Assembly (NCBI RefSeq): GCF_030272615.1
Contig: NC_081410.1
Span: 508,113,942 to 508,177,941, forward strand
Length of the DNA: 64,000 nucleotides
Direction of reading: 5' to 3'
From: Cryptomeria japonica
Taxonomy: Eukaryota > Streptophyta > Pinopsida > Cupressales > Cupressaceae
Positions 23,966 through 35,789 of the stretch are shown here, piece after piece. Made by a program: the position numbers and the translations under genes. Each line of letters opens with the position of its first letter. The first letter of the stretch is position 1. A model generated the notes under the pieces. It was not told the DNA's origin, searched no databases, and saw only the letters and a list, made by a program, of their open reading frames with translations.

Positions 23966-26430
23966 TGGGACCATTTCAAGAGTTTCTTAATAAATAAAAT
24001 ATAGCACTTGATTTTTTTTTTAAATTTCAAACAGTGAATAAAAATAATAACTAGAGTGCCATTCAAAATATATTAAAGGTTGCATGAATTTAGTTATAAA
24101 TAATTTCAAGGATAACATCCTATTTTAATTATCATACACAATTTTTCTAAAATAACAGATCACAAACCCACCTTGTTCTTCTTTTTCCTAAAGTAAATAT
24201 TATCTCTCTATCAAACCTTGACATTAAATTAAAAAATTATTTTGCTTCTTTTACACTGTTGAAAATTATTTTATCAAATATTATCAAAACCTATGTGAAT
24301 ATCTTTCTCATTAATTTCTTTTTCTCTTTAAAATAGAAATTCCCTCTTTCAAATAAGGATTGTTCACTATAAAATTTAAATTTGGCTAATAATTAGTTTT
24401 CCTCTAAATTTCATTCATTAAATCTAAAAACATTTAATTCCACATTTTAATTTGATATATCTTTCACACTTGATTCATAGTTAAAATATTTTTCATTCAA
24501 AATTCTTTACTTTTTTACTTTCAAATTACTCACCTTCTATTTTTTACATACTAAAGTACTTACAATAACACTACCATGTTTACTCATACTCCCTATGCTT
24601 GTATCCTTGTAAAATAAGACTTATCTTCATCTCTCTCACATTTTTTTTTAATAGGTTGTGATTGCTTGTAGATACAACCTTTGGACTATGATGGCATCCC
24701 TTTTCAATGCCATTGGTTCTTTTCTACTAATCACTTAGCGTAATATTACCCTCACTTGAAGATTTCATGTTCCTTCTCATAGTGGAAGATTGCTAATCAT
24801 CAATTACTCATGTGCTCTAAGATTGATATTGATTTAGAGGCTTATATCCTCTTGTTACTATTGGTGTTGGTTCCCAATCCACCTATACCATATTTTGATA
24901 CTAATCCCTTGTTGGCTCTTTGGAATGTTCCAAGTGTCCCTACTACAAGTTGCATGACTCTTCCTCTATGGTCATCATCTTCATGTTATCTCCACTCTTG
25001 TGTCTTGTCTTCCTATGTAATCAGGAAAAGGGCTTCTCCTCTCTCCTCTTTTCTCTTTATTGGTTAGGATAATGATTTTTCTTGAACTATTTTTCAGCAT
25101 AGGAAGATAGGTCGTCCAAAGCTTGTATCACATTCCAATGCCTAGATTAAGGGTGTGCATTTTTCTAGGTTTGATTCAATTGTCTATTTTTGTTTCTTAT
25201 TGGATAAATTAATTAATTAAAACTTTTCTTAAGGTCTCTGGCCTTTGTTTTTCTTTGTTATCCATTTTGTATTGTCTTGTGATTGTTGTGCTTCAAGCCG
25301 ACATAATTTGTTAGTAGCTTTGTAAATGGTTAAAACCCTTTCTAAAGATCTTCTTTATTTTGTATGGAACTCAGATGCTTTACCAAAATCATCTAATAAA
25401 AAATCATGTAAATAAAATTTATGTTTATTTCAATTTATCGCTTGGTGAAAATATAAAAAAAAATATAATTTTCATGATTTTTTAATGTAAAATCATAAAT
25501 CATATAGCATTTGTAGCAGTAAATATGAAACATTTGGTTATGTTGTTTCCCTTTTCCATTTTATTTATTTATTTTTTGATGAAAATTTTTATGTCATTGC
25601 AAAGAACTTTTAGCTACCTTATATGGGAGTATGAGTATTTAGTCTAGAAGCTTTTCGACTAATACCTACGGATTAAGGGGTATTCATTACAAAAAAATCA
25701 GTTGGGACATGATTTTGGTCTCATCCCTTATTTAGTTGGGCCCATGCACTCAACAAGACTACTTGATCATTGGTGGGGTCATTGATAACCATTCCACTTC
25801 ACCAATAGATCAAGGGCCCATTAATCCCTTTTGTATTTGTATTCAAAATTAAAGGTGAATATGATAATCATTGATTACGACATATCAAGAATGGCTTGGT
25901 ACAAATTCGTCACAAGAATTAATGTAATGTTTTCTAAAACATGCTTGGGTTTTTTACACGTTTGACTTTATTTTTTAATTGTAGGAACCATTGATGCTTG
26001 AGGAGATTCTAGTGGTTATCATGTTATAAATTATGAGGTGCTAAATTGCTTGTTACTAATTCATTTGATCAAAACCAAACATATTTCTTGAATGAATGTT
26101 CATAAGGCTTCATATTAAAACTTGTGTAACTATCAAATGTGAAACAACTAAAAAATTAAGAAAATTTGCGAACTAATTTTTTTAACACTTAAACGATAAA
26201 TTATAAAAACAAGAAAATTAATGAAAATTTATATTTGTACAAAAACATTTGTTATATTTTCTATTTTAATTAAAATAGAAATATTTACATAATTTGAACA
26301 ACTATTTCTCTCGTAAAAACTACTAATTTTCCAAGAGAAACAATAAATTATTAAACAAACACTTGTATTCGCTACAATCCCACACTCTAGCTTATAAGCC
26401 TAACAAAGACACCTATCAAATAATACTTGC
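23966..26430. other. AT-rich 3' flank of CYP copy 1, no gene
   Basis: No convincing gene is present. From about 24145 onward the sequence is the left arm of a segmental duplication whose second copy starts near 36095. The short open stretch at 24810-25067 is repeated with stops in the second copy, so it is not treated as coding. Confidence 0.6.
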
Positions 26431-28016
26431 TTAACTAAGATATTCGGTAGCGAGTCTCCATTTAGGGCTTGCAAATAGCGGATTTTTTCTGGGAGCTATT
26501 ATTCCAAACTCTTCCGCCACATCTACCTCGCCCTCCACAGTCCAATCAAAGCAATGAATTAGCTGAGCGAGTGCCAACTCGATAACAGAAAGACCCATGG
26601 AAATTCCAGGGCATGCTCTTCTTCCCGTTCCGAATGGCAGCAAATCGAAGTCCTGACCTCTCACATCCTTATTACACCCCATGAACCGCTCGGGCTTAAA
26701 CTGATGTGCATCTTTCCAAACGCTTTCATCCCTTCCCATCGCCCACACATTCACATACAAGCGTGTCTTTAGCGGAATAAAATATCCTCCCACACTGCAC
26801 CCTTCCATCGACTCGTGCGGAACAAGCAGAGGAAGTGGGGGATGAAGTCGAAAGGTTTCCTTCACCACGCATCGCAAGTAGTCGAGCTTCATGACGTCAC
26901 TCTCCTTTACTGTGCGATTTCGGCCCACTGCACATTCCAACTCTTGCTGCGCTCGTGCCAACGTTGAAGGATTCCTCACCAGCTCACTCACTGCCCACTC
27001 CATCAATGTCACCGATGTGTCCGTTCCCCCATTTAACATATCCTGCACACAGATAACATATTTCCTATAGTTTATACACAGTTCGTCCGGCGATAGTCAA
27101 AAGCGAAATTGTTTAAAACAATTAGTAATCAGATTTGTGATAGCCAAGAAGGCCTTGATTTCTAGACTTACCAAGATCGTGGCTTTGATGTGGGTTCTCG
27201 AGATTGTTTCGCTCTCCGTTTCGGCCTTGCTGAGCAGCACGTCTACAATATCCTTAACCCGATCCTTGTTCCGTTTTCCATTATCCAATATGTGTTCGTC
27301 GATTACTTTTTCAGCAAATCCGTCGAATATTTTGTGAACGGCCTTCATGCGACGACGGAATCCGTGCAAGTCGAGCCAGTCGAGATAAGGGATGAAATCG
27401 CCAATACAAAACGCACCAGCCACTGTAAACATTTCGTCAACCATTTGTTTGAAGCCAAGCCCTCCAATCAAATCGTTGTCGGAATACGTCCTGCTGGCAA
27501 ACATTCTGCAGGTAATCTTTTGTGTGACGGAAGAGAGTCTCTTCTTCACATCCACACACTGCGTTCCTTCCCCGCTTTCTTGCCAGATGGAGGCGACCAT
27601 GGCGGACACTTCTTCCTCTCTTACAAATCTGAAAGATTCAGTTCTCTTTACTCTGAGCAGCTCCACCGTCAACAGTTTTCTACTATGCCTCCAGTACGCC
27701 CCGTAGGAGCTAAACGCAACGTCTTGATGATCATTGCATACATATTTTCCGAACTTGCAGTTTGGTCTGGTTGCAAAAACCAAATCATGAGTTTTGAGGA
27801 ACTCTTTTGCCATAGCAGGAGAAGAGATCACAACGGCGGGGACAGATCCCAGGCTAAGGAACACAATGGATCCGTATTTCCTACGATAGGCCATGGACGT
27901 GGTCCAGGGGGCAATTTCAATTTGTTGCCATCGTTCTTCAGCTTCTACAGAAAGCAGTAGAGGAGATAAAAGATGACAAATCCTACGGTGACGGCCTCAT
28001 TAACGAAGCAAGCCAT
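26431..28016 (-). pseudogene. cytochrome P450 copy 1 (A-type, CYP71 clan), N-terminally broken
   Basis: P450s are ER-anchored haem monooxygenases. Exon 1 runs from ATG at 28016 to 27181, the intron is 27180-27043 (GTAAGT...GCAG, phase 0), and exon 2 is 27042-26431. Visible motifs are the oxygen-binding I-helix GGTDTS, the K-helix KETFR, PERF, and the haem loop PFGTGRRACPG with its Cys ligand. The N-terminus has a hydrophobic anchor, then an in-frame TAG at 27947-27945, the proline-rich PPGPRPWPIVG hinge, and a deletion of roughly 50-60 bases that also shifts the frame near 27880. Everything downstream is open and well conserved, so loss is probably recent. It resembles gymnosperm CYP750- or CYP82-like enzymes, but I cannot fix the family or substrate. 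Confidence 0.85.
27043..27180 (-). other. phase-0 intron of CYP copy 1
   Basis: The donor is TTG|GTAAGT and the acceptor TGTGCAG|GAT. It joins THIKATIL to DMLNGGTDTS, the conserved intron position of A-type plant P450s. Copy 2 keeps the same donor and acceptor positions (54120 and 54021). Confidence 0.85.
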
Positions 28017-30800
28017 GGTGGGCGAAAAGGGATATCCGAAAGCCTGCAATGAATGGAAAGCCCACAAACCTACCCATTTAAAATCGCCCACAAGGTTTAC
28101 CACTGTAGGTCAGTTAACTCTAACCACAACACAGACAAAGTAAGTTAACCCCACAAATAAATGGCCAAATAGCGTAGTGTCGACTCGAGATCCTGTTCCT
28201 AGTCTACGAACTGATGTATGTGTTTCCGCCTATAATAGTGGGGGCGGCGGGAAGACTTTGTTATCCGAGGAACAATCATTCTTTGCAGCGAAGCAGTAGC
28301 TTATAAGAATCGACGGCCAGAAATTATCCATCTTATGCTCACGATGATGTATTTTGAAAAAAGTAATGACACGATGTTAGAGATAGCGTAAACCAAAAAT
28401 ATAAAATTTTAAATAGATATGAGAATGAAAGCAATGACTTCTAAAGCTAGAAATAATTTATAATAATAATAATTAATTTTTTATTAGGATTTCTTCTGAT
28501 CTTCTTAGATTGTGTAATTCATATAAAATATAAAAAGTTTTTTAACATTAACGAAAAAATATCTTATATTAGTTATGTGGTAGACATTATTAATTCATTG
28601 TCGTTTTTTAATAATAATTAATTATTATATTGTTATTTATCAATTACTACAAGTAGAAGTCATAAAACTATTTGGCAACATCTTAACTTGTTAAAATACT
28701 TTATGAATATTATACATGAATGAAATTAAATAAATAAGACTACTTAACAAGCCTTACTATATATCTTTACAAGCAAATAAGAGATTATATCTAACAAATT
28801 AAACTAGGATTGGCTAACATTCCATTGTGACAATTGAGATATTTTGGAAGAACAATGTTGCTTGGTTAAGCTACAAAAGATGAACAATCATATGCTCCAG
28901 TAATAGTTATAAAATCAAAGTATACAATAGACAAGAAATTAGCATAGATAAAAATAAGATTGATCTCAATCATCTCGGGCTAAAAGGAGAGTATACATCA
29001 CCAAGATAACATTCCATTGTGAGAATTGGTATATTGGAAGAACAATGATACTTGGTCAAGCTACAAAAGGGGAACAATCATACACTCTTGCAATAGTTAT
29101 AAAATGAATGTATACAATAGACATGAAATTAGCATAGATAAATAAGATAGATCTCAATCATCCCATGTTAAAAGGAGAGTATACAACACTAAGAAAAGCG
29201 ACATGCAACTCCAAAACCCACATGACAAAGAGAAATATTGGGATAGAGACAAGTATAGTTTATCTCATCATTATCTATAGGAGGACTACCCAAAGTACAA
29301 CATGGAACATGCCAAAATATCTTTGAGATTTCCAATATGTAGATGTAATGTAAGTAATGCTAAATGAGATGCGCAATTTTTTAACAAATGATCTTAATAA
29401 ATACAACTAATTAATAATCTAGTCAAATGTATGAATGCAAAAAATCACATTGTGTACAATGGATGAACTAAATTAGAAGATATCCAAGTATAATACATGT
29501 CACATTAGCTAAAATGATATGTATGGAAGATGAGATCCTAGGCTTATAAATGAAAAGTAAGATCTCAAATGTCCATTGTATATAACTTTGAAGATGAAGA
29601 GGTTTAGGAAATATTCTAATAGGAGAGTTGAATGTTGGGATTATGTTTCTTTGTTGAAATGGAATTGATATTGTAGAGAGTGTGTACGAGATCTACGAAT
29701 AATGATAGTAAAGTGAGTCAATTTAGTAATAAATTTAAACTACACAAAGAATGATAAACACAACAAGTAGATCCAGAAGAGACATAGTGAGAGGAACCTA
29801 GATTTGGAAACTAGGGGAAAATGTACTAGACATGGGTGTTTGGGACCATAGTAGGAAGGTGTCTAAAACTCACTCAAGTAAGATGGAATTAGTCAAGAGA
29901 TTCTAAAATGGTGCTCCTAGATGTTCGACTGATAATAATAGGATAGTGGTGCCCAATGAATTAGTCCAAGGGTATTCACATGTTTGAAATTTATTGCAAT
30001 GTATAATAGTCTATTTTGTGCTCTTATACCACTTCCATTTTCATATTTAAACATGCACATACTAAAAATAGTGAAGAATGATTCTTTTTACATAGGGGCT
30101 TGCCTAAATAAACCCATGGTGGTGTTCGCACCTCAACAATAGCTAGGATGAGTCAAACAATGTGTGTCATAGGGATGATAGAGGTAAATTAAATAGATAG
30201 TATTGAAATATTAAATTGACAAGACTACGTTAGGTATGAAACTCTCTCATGGAGTTCCATATAATGGTCATGATGGAATGTTATTTTGACAAGTCCTCCA
30301 AATGTTAATGCAACAACATGATAACAATATAAATTAAATAGCCAATAAAATTTGAATGTAAAGTGCTTGTAGTTTGCTAGTTCTTATAATTAGATAGCTC
30401 TTGAACGAAATTGATTACAATATTACTTAGTTTGTAATACTTTATACATGATAAAAAAATGTTTTATATAAGGATCATAAGGTTATTTTGAATGTATTAT
30501 GACAACCAACAATCAAAAACAAATATTGACACTAGATCACAAATGATGGAGATGAGATCATAAAGGAAGTAGAGAGACCCCAACCAACCTGGAAAAGAAA
30601 AATAGGAACACACTAGAAAAAACATTCTAGACCTCGTTGCTCATCACTACCCGTTCATCCTCATCAACATCTGCATTTGAATCCGCCTCACTCTTTGCCT
30701 TAGCATGATCCACTCCTTTGAAAACCCGAGTAACCCTACCACCATTCTTCTCTTGGTCACTCCAACCCATGGATAAATCTCAAAAACTTATACGCATAAT
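28017..30800. other. 5' flank of CYP copy 1, AT-rich, no gene
   Basis: No gene is supported. The segment holds a tandem duplication (28815-29193) and otherwise AT-rich single-copy-like sequence. Near 30600-30780 the minus strand has a short open stretch beginning MGWSDQEKNGG with an acidic tail, too short and isolated to call a gene. Confidence 0.6.
28815..29193. repeat. tandem duplication, unit about 192 bp, two copies
   Basis: Unit 1 starts TAACATTCCATTGTGA at 28815 and unit 2 starts with the same words at 29007. Both end in AAAGGAGAGTATACA plus CACCAAG or CACTAAG. The copies differ by scattered substitutions and small indels, so the duplication is not recent. Confidence 0.85.
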
Positions 30801-31277
30801 TATTGGTGTAAATAATTATTCATCATGGATATTATTACACCTTACTTAAGTTTACTTAGGATAATGCATTTCATAGTAGTTTGGGTATGAGACACTTGGG
30901 TGTTTGTGCCACATTGGGATAGTGTGTGTAGGAGAAATTCCACCTTTTATGGTGTTGATCTTGTTGTTACACTCCACTCTTGTTGTTACACTCCACATTT
31001 AGTGGGTGATCCACCTCATGTGGACTATTATATTATTTCTCCTACCTACCCACACCTATTTCCTACCTACCCTTGTTTCTTATTGAGCCACATGTCATGT
31101 TTGTGTGCTCACATATCCCTAGCCTTGAATATATAAGCAAGCTCATCTACATTGTATGGAATGCTTAATTTTGGTATTGATCATTTTCTATTGATGAGAA
31201 TACAGTTTATTCTTGTCCTATATTGTGTCTCTATTTTGTACATTTCATTGAGCTCTTGATCTTGGCAAAATATCACA
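30801..31277 (+). repeat. Copia C 5' LTR
   Basis: It matches 35319-35774 nearly base for base. The 5' copy has an extra CCCACACCTATTTCCTACCTA-like duplication near 31050. The TATA box TATATAAG is at 31130-31137 (35627-35634 in the 3' LTR). It ends in CACA before the primer site. Confidence 0.92.
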
Positions 31278-31295
31278 TGGTATCAGAGCCATTGG
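31278..31295 (+). other. primer binding site of Copia C
   Basis: TGGTATCAGAGCCATTGG directly follows the LTR and is complementary to the 3' end of initiator Met tRNA over its first 12 bases. Confidence 0.92.
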
Positions 31296-32820
31296 AGCTT
31301 CATTGATTCATCTTGAAGAGGCATTATTGCGATGTCACGAGGCAGATCTGAGGAGAAGCATCTTTTGGAGGCATCCTAGACCAGATCTGACCCCGCCATT
31401 GCGTCCAAAAGGTCGTTTCCATGAATTTTGGTTATAAAGTCGGCCTATTTTGGTGAGAAAAAAATTTTCACCGATTTTGCTAGTATTGTACAGATTTTCA
31501 AATTTTTTTAATTTATTTTTCGAAAAAAAATAAAATTATTTTTCTGAAATTTTTTTCGAAAAATCAAAAATTAAAAAAAAAATCAAAAAAAAAAAAAAAT
31601 CACAAAAGAAAGTTTTCGGGGGGTCCGCAGACCCCCCCGTCACCCCGTACTACAGGTCTGCACGTCCTATACCTGCGCCACGTACCGTTCAGATCGTCGT
31701 CGCCTGCGCCTCATCCCGCGCCCGTCGCAGCGTTCCCCGTGCCGAGTCCCACAGATCGTCGCCATCGCCCGAGCCACTGCTGTTCTCCCCCACCGCCGCC
31801 CGTCGGTACACGCCGCATCCTCCCAACTCTGTACGACGCTGCCACCGGTGCCCAAGTCCTCCACCGCTGGCCCTCGGCTCCGACAGCTCCCGCTTCGCCG
31901 GCGACCATCCAGACCGGAGGACCCGCCTCCGCCACGTGGCAGGCGGCCACTAGCCCACGGGAAAACCGTACCCCTGCATGCCACGTCATCGCACCATGTC
32001 ACAGAGCCACGCAGTCATCCGTACAGTGCCATGTCATCCATACAGTCTGCACAGTTATCTGCCACGTCAGCTGTACGTACAGTACGGACGCCCAATCAAC
32101 AGAAGAGGCAAAGTTTTTGTGATGGTCATACAGCTATCAAATTTAACCCAGTGAGTTGTTGACATTAGTGCCATGTCATCATTTTAAAAAAAATTAACAT
32201 GCCCCTCTCATTTGCATTTTTAATTTTGCAGTTCAACTTCAAATGGCCATAACTTGCTCTTTTTTGCTCCTTTTTGGGTGCAATTTTTTTTGAAATGGGC
32301 TATAATTTCGTGCTCTCCATAGTGGTGAAGAAATTTTTTAATTTTGATACACGGATTTTTCAGAAAATGTAGTTTTTGGTGACTGTACCTGAGTAATCCC
32401 AGTTTTTGCAACTTCAGAGGCTTCGTTTGGGGTCATACGACCTCCTTTTTAGGTGCCATTTTTTTTTTAAAGTGCGTATTTTTTCATCTACTTTCACATG
32501 ATGCTATCAGATTGATGCCATTGTAAGTAGAAATTATACTTTCAGATTTTGGCCATTTTTGGCTCTCTTGGTACTTGTATATTTGCTTGAATCTTAGTTA
32601 GATTCATTGCACTATTGATTGAAGTCTCTTGTATCTTATTTGAGAAGTTGTAAAATTTGCATCATAAGTCCACTTTGCCTTGTTTTGCAAGTGGCTCATT
32701 GTAATCGCACTAAGTATAAAGTGCCAAAATCATCACTTTGGGGGGGATACTTTGATTGAGTGAATTTGGGGGGGTGTCTCTTGTGCTTTTGTGCTCTTGT
32801 GTTCCTTCCTTTTTGCTGCT
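31296..32820 (+). other. Copia C leader with a GC-rich block
   Basis: An A-rich tract (about 31460-31610) is followed abruptly by a GC-rich block (about 31615-32050) whose composition is unlike anything else near it. AT-rich sequence returns to 32820. Several long open frames occur on both strands of the GC block, as expected by chance at that composition. None has a recognisable domain, so I call none of them a gene. Confidence 0.55.
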
Positions 32821-34431
32821 ATGGGTTCTTCTAAGTTTCCTCTCTTAACTCCTCATAATTATGCTACTTGGAAAATTGATGCATGGAGTAAACTTATGGA
32901 AAAAGGACTCACTCATTACATTGATGGAACTATTGTTGCTCCCACTAATCCTAAGGTTGATCCAGTTGGTCACTTGGATTGGATCACTAAAAATATCATG
33001 GAAATTGGTACCTTAAGAAAGTATGTATCAAAGGATCTCATTTTTCATATTGAGAAATGTACTCTAATCAAGGATGCTTGGCAAAAGTTTCAAGACTTGT
33101 ATGGTCAAATTGATGAGATTAGGGGATATCAAAATGATAGTGATCTCACCATGTTAGATCCTAAGAACTTTGATACTATAAAAGATTATGTCACTAAGGC
33201 AAATGAGTTGAGGGCACAACTCAAAGATTGTGGCATTGATAAAAAGGATACTCAATTGATATTCAACTTGATAGGCAAGCTTCCACAAGAATATGTAGCA
33301 TTTGTTTCTAGTTTCCAAACCCATAGGATGATAATGGGTTTAAGCTACAAAATGCCTACATTTGATGCTTTCAATGAAATGTTGATGATGGAACAAACTA
33401 AGTTGATAAGCATGGGCATTCTTAAGGCTTCTAAGTCTCAAGCATTAGTGGCAAATCAAGGGAACAAAGGAAATCAAGGAAAGGACAACTCAAACAAGAA
33501 GAAATGGCAATCAAAGCCTAAAGAAAAAGCACCATCTTCTCCACAACAAGGAAATTCATCCTCTTCTAAGAGAGATAATTCACCAAAGAGGGAGAGACCT
33601 ACTTGTGCTTATTGTAAAAAGATTGGTCATGAGGAGCATCGTTGCCATTCTGAGAAGATTGATGAGCTCACACATATCATCAAAAAGTATAACATTGATT
33701 TACCTAAAGTCTACAAGAAGGATGATTCATCAGCTTCCACTTCCTCACATTCAAAAGGAAAAGGGCAAGCATTCATGGCTTCTACAAGTGGAAAGACTCA
33801 CTCATTTGGAACAAGAAAAGGAAAAGCTCTATGTGCTACTATCAGTCATGACTCAGAGATATGGCTTCTAGATTCAAGGGCTTCTCATCATATGGCATCT
33901 TCACAGTCTATGTTCTCTACATTTGAGCCTTGCACCATGCCACAAATTTTGATGGGAAATCATACATACATGGATGTGATTGGGAAAGGATCTATTGGCA
34001 TTGGGGATAACTCCTTCAATGATGTGTTGTGTGTACCCCACTTGACAAACAATCTCCTTTCTATCTATCAAATCACACATGGGGCAACTAAGAGAGTTGT
34101 GGAGTTCACACCTGACTCAGTTTTCATTAGAGACTTGGAGACTAGAGCTATCATTGCGACTGGGGTGGTTGATCATGCATCTCGGTTATACTCCTTTTCA
34201 GATTTTGTTGATGATGATGATTTCACATTTGTTGATTCTACACATTATGATCACACTTCTTGTGATGGTTCATATTTTGAGGAGAACTTTGGGCACTTGA
34301 ACATGGGGATTCTCACATGTGACCCCATTCTTGAGCCTTGTATTTCATCTCCTCATATTGATATCACATCACCTATTGCACCTGATGATGCAGATAGTGC
34401 GACAGTTTTGCCTTCATGTGATTCAGTGTAG
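32821..34431 (+). CDS. Copia C gag with zinc knuckle, protease remnant and novel acidic tail
   Basis: ATG at 32821 gives about 536 codons open to a double TAG TAG stop at 34429-34434. It starts MGSSKFPLLTPHNYATW, the copia gag opening, and residues 1-200 fit the UBN2-type capsid. A basic, serine-rich linker precedes a CCHC zinc knuckle (CAYCKKIGHEEHRC, near residue 261). A protease-like region begins near residue 348 with LLDSRASHHM, in which the catalytic D-S-G reads D-S-R, so the protease is probably inactive. After a FGHLN remnant of the pre-integrase region the protein turns acidic and matches no integrase. An upstream in-frame GTG at 32791 is less likely as a start. Confidence 0.8.
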   Translation: MGSSKFPLLTPHNYATWKIDAWSKLMEKGLTHYIDGTIVAPTNPKVDPVGHLDWITKNIMEIGTLRKYVSKDLIFHIEKCTLIKDAWQKFQDLYGQIDEIRGYQNDSDLTMLDPKNFDTIKDYVTKANELRAQLKDCGIDKKDTQLIFNLIGKLPQEYVAFVSSFQTHRMIMGLSYKMPTFDAFNEMLMMEQTKLISMGILKASKSQALVANQGNKGNQGKDNSNKKKWQSKPKEKAPSSPQQGNSSSSKRDNSPKRERPTCAYCKKIGHEEHRCHSEKIDELTHIIKKYNIDLPKVYKKDDSSASTSSHSKGKGQAFMASTSGKTHSFGTRKGKALCATISHDSEIWLLDSRASHHMASSQSMFSTFEPCTMPQILMGNHTYMDVIGKGSIGIGDNSFNDVLCVPHLTNNLLSIYQITHGATKRVVEFTPDSVFIRDLETRAIIATGVVDHASRLYSFSDFVDDDDFTFVDSTHYDHTSCDGSYFEENFGHLNMGILTCDPILEPCISSPHIDITSPIAPDDADSATVLPSCDSV

Positions 34432-34434
34432 TAG

Positions 34435-34950
34435 GATATTCATTGTCTTCCAGCTTCAGATTCATGGGATGATTACTTGACAGATATTACAGGTTTGTTT
34501 GTGGAATCCTACATTGCAGATTTGGGAGACATCATTGATGACATTCATCTTCTCTTTGATGAAGGTGATCCTTCTTCGATTGTTGCGAGGGCACACTCTG
34601 ACCCTCTTGTTCATTCTCTACATGATCATTCTTTCGAGGTTGACATGATTGTGGATACTTGTGTACAGCAGTTGGAGGAGGTCTCTTTATTTTTTGAGGA
34701 GACATGTGAGTCTTTGAGACATGTTCTACATCCATCTCCACTAGATCTTGGAGTGCCTTTTTCAGCAGTGTGGCACAGTTTACCACATTTGGAGGGGGTT
34801 TCTTTTAGCATCGACATGGGGACACTTGAGCAGTTTTCAGAGACTCCTTTCATCATGAGTTTTCTTCATACATCTTCCCTTCATGACTGGGGAGACTTCA
34901 TGGATACACCTTTGGTTTTGTTTCTTCCTAAGGGGAGGAATGTTGTTTGA
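34435..34950 (+). pseudogene. in-frame continuation of Copia C gag tail after two stops
   Basis: Directly after the two TAG codons the same frame is open for about 171 more codons to a stop at 34948-34950. The sequence is acidic and rich in D, H, S and L. I recognise no domain. The shared frame and composition suggest it was once one protein with the preceding tail, now cut by stops or read through them. It ends about 370 bp before the 3' LTR. Confidence 0.5.
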
Positions 34951-35318
34951 TGTTCGTGGAGTAGTTTCTTCATACATCGAGCTTCTATCATTGGTGAAGA
35001 TTCCACATTGAGGGGGGGCTTCCTAGCTTCTCTTCTTCTCTCATATGGGGGGGACTTTTTCCTCACATGGGGTTTTGTCCTTCACATTCTTCTATGAGAG
35101 TTCTCTTGTATGTTTTCATCTCTCTTTTGGGGGAGGGTTTTTTCCCATTGGGTTTTTCTCTCTTTCCCCACTTTGTGAGAGATTTCATTGCATTGGTTTG
35201 CATGCATTTGCATTTGTACATGGGTACCTAACATGGCCTCGTAGCTGGGACCCATCTTGCATTGCTTAGTTGCATTGTAGACTTAAGTGCATTCCCCTAA
35301 GTTGCACTTAAGGGGGGG
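34951..35318 (+). other. Copia C 3' internal region
   Basis: There is no gene. G-runs occur at 35012, 35047, 35130 and 35312; the last, AAGGGGGGG, abuts the 3' LTR and serves as polypurine tract. Confidence 0.6.
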
Positions 35319-35774
35319 TGTTGGTGTAAATAATTATTCATCATGGATATTATTACACCTTACTTAAGTTTACTTAGGATAATGCATTTCATAGTAGTTT
35401 GGGTATGAGACACTTGGGTGTTTGTGCCACATTGGGATAGTGTGTGTAGGAGAAATTCCACCTTTTATGGTGTTGATCTTGTTGTTACATTCCACTCTTG
35501 TTGTTACACTCTACATTCAATGGGTGATCCACCTCATGTGGACTATTATATTATTTCTCCTACCTACCCTTGTTTCTTATTGAGCCACATGTCATGTTTG
35601 TGTGCTCACATATCCCTAGCCTTGCCTATATAAGCAAGCTCATCTACATTGTATGGAATGCTTAATTTTGATATTGATCATTTTCTATTGATGAGAATAC
35701 AGTTTATTCTTGTCCTATATTGTGTCTCTATTTTGTACATTTCATTGAGCTCTTGATCTTGGCAAAATCTCACA
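35319..35774 (+). repeat. Copia C 3' LTR
   Basis: It starts TGTTGGTG and ends TCTCACA, followed by ATAAC. It matches the 5' LTR closely, with one short block missing. Confidence 0.92.
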
Positions 35775-35789
35775 ATAACAATATTACAC

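Larger units (their letters stand above)
24145..28020 (-). repeat. segmental duplication, copy 1 (CYP gene plus 3' flank)
   Basis: This block matches 36095-55010 in the same orientation once later insertions are removed from the second copy (37477-39275, 40376-52497 and 53206-53977). Matching landmarks are ACAGATCACAAACCC (24157 and 36110), the AGGCTTATATCCTCTTGTTA segment (24838 and 36838), the TTATTTATTTATTTTTTGATG stretch (25561 and 39308), GTGCTAAATTGCTTGTTAC (26038 and 39843), and the P450 gene. It is a tandem duplication of about 3.9 kb. Confidence 0.85.
30801..35774 (+). mobile_element. Copia C: non-autonomous copia-like LTR element with gag only
   Basis: LTRs of 477 and 456 bp (30801-31277 and 35319-35774) enclose an initiator-Met primer site, a GC-rich leader, a gag-protease frame and a second open block. 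Integrase, RT and RNase H are missing. The flanking five bases are ATAAT and ATAAC, a target duplication with one change. The first dinucleotide is TA in the 5' LTR but TG in the 3' LTR. It would need a helper element for reverse transcription and integration. It inserted beside an older copia RNase H remnant (35790-36060). Confidence 0.88.

Noticed and set aside
24810-25067. 85-codon plus-strand frame in the flank of CYP copy 1
   Set aside because: The duplicated copy near 36830-37090 has stops and frame changes in the same segment, so there is no sign of coding constraint.
27190-27960. Plus-strand 256-codon open frame across the P450 exon
   Set aside because: It is a shadow of the well supported minus-strand P450 exon 1 and has no domain of its own.
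31667-32162. Several overlapping open frames on both strands of the GC-rich leader block
   Set aside because: Stops are rare at this GC content; none has a recognisable domain, and they overlap in several frames.
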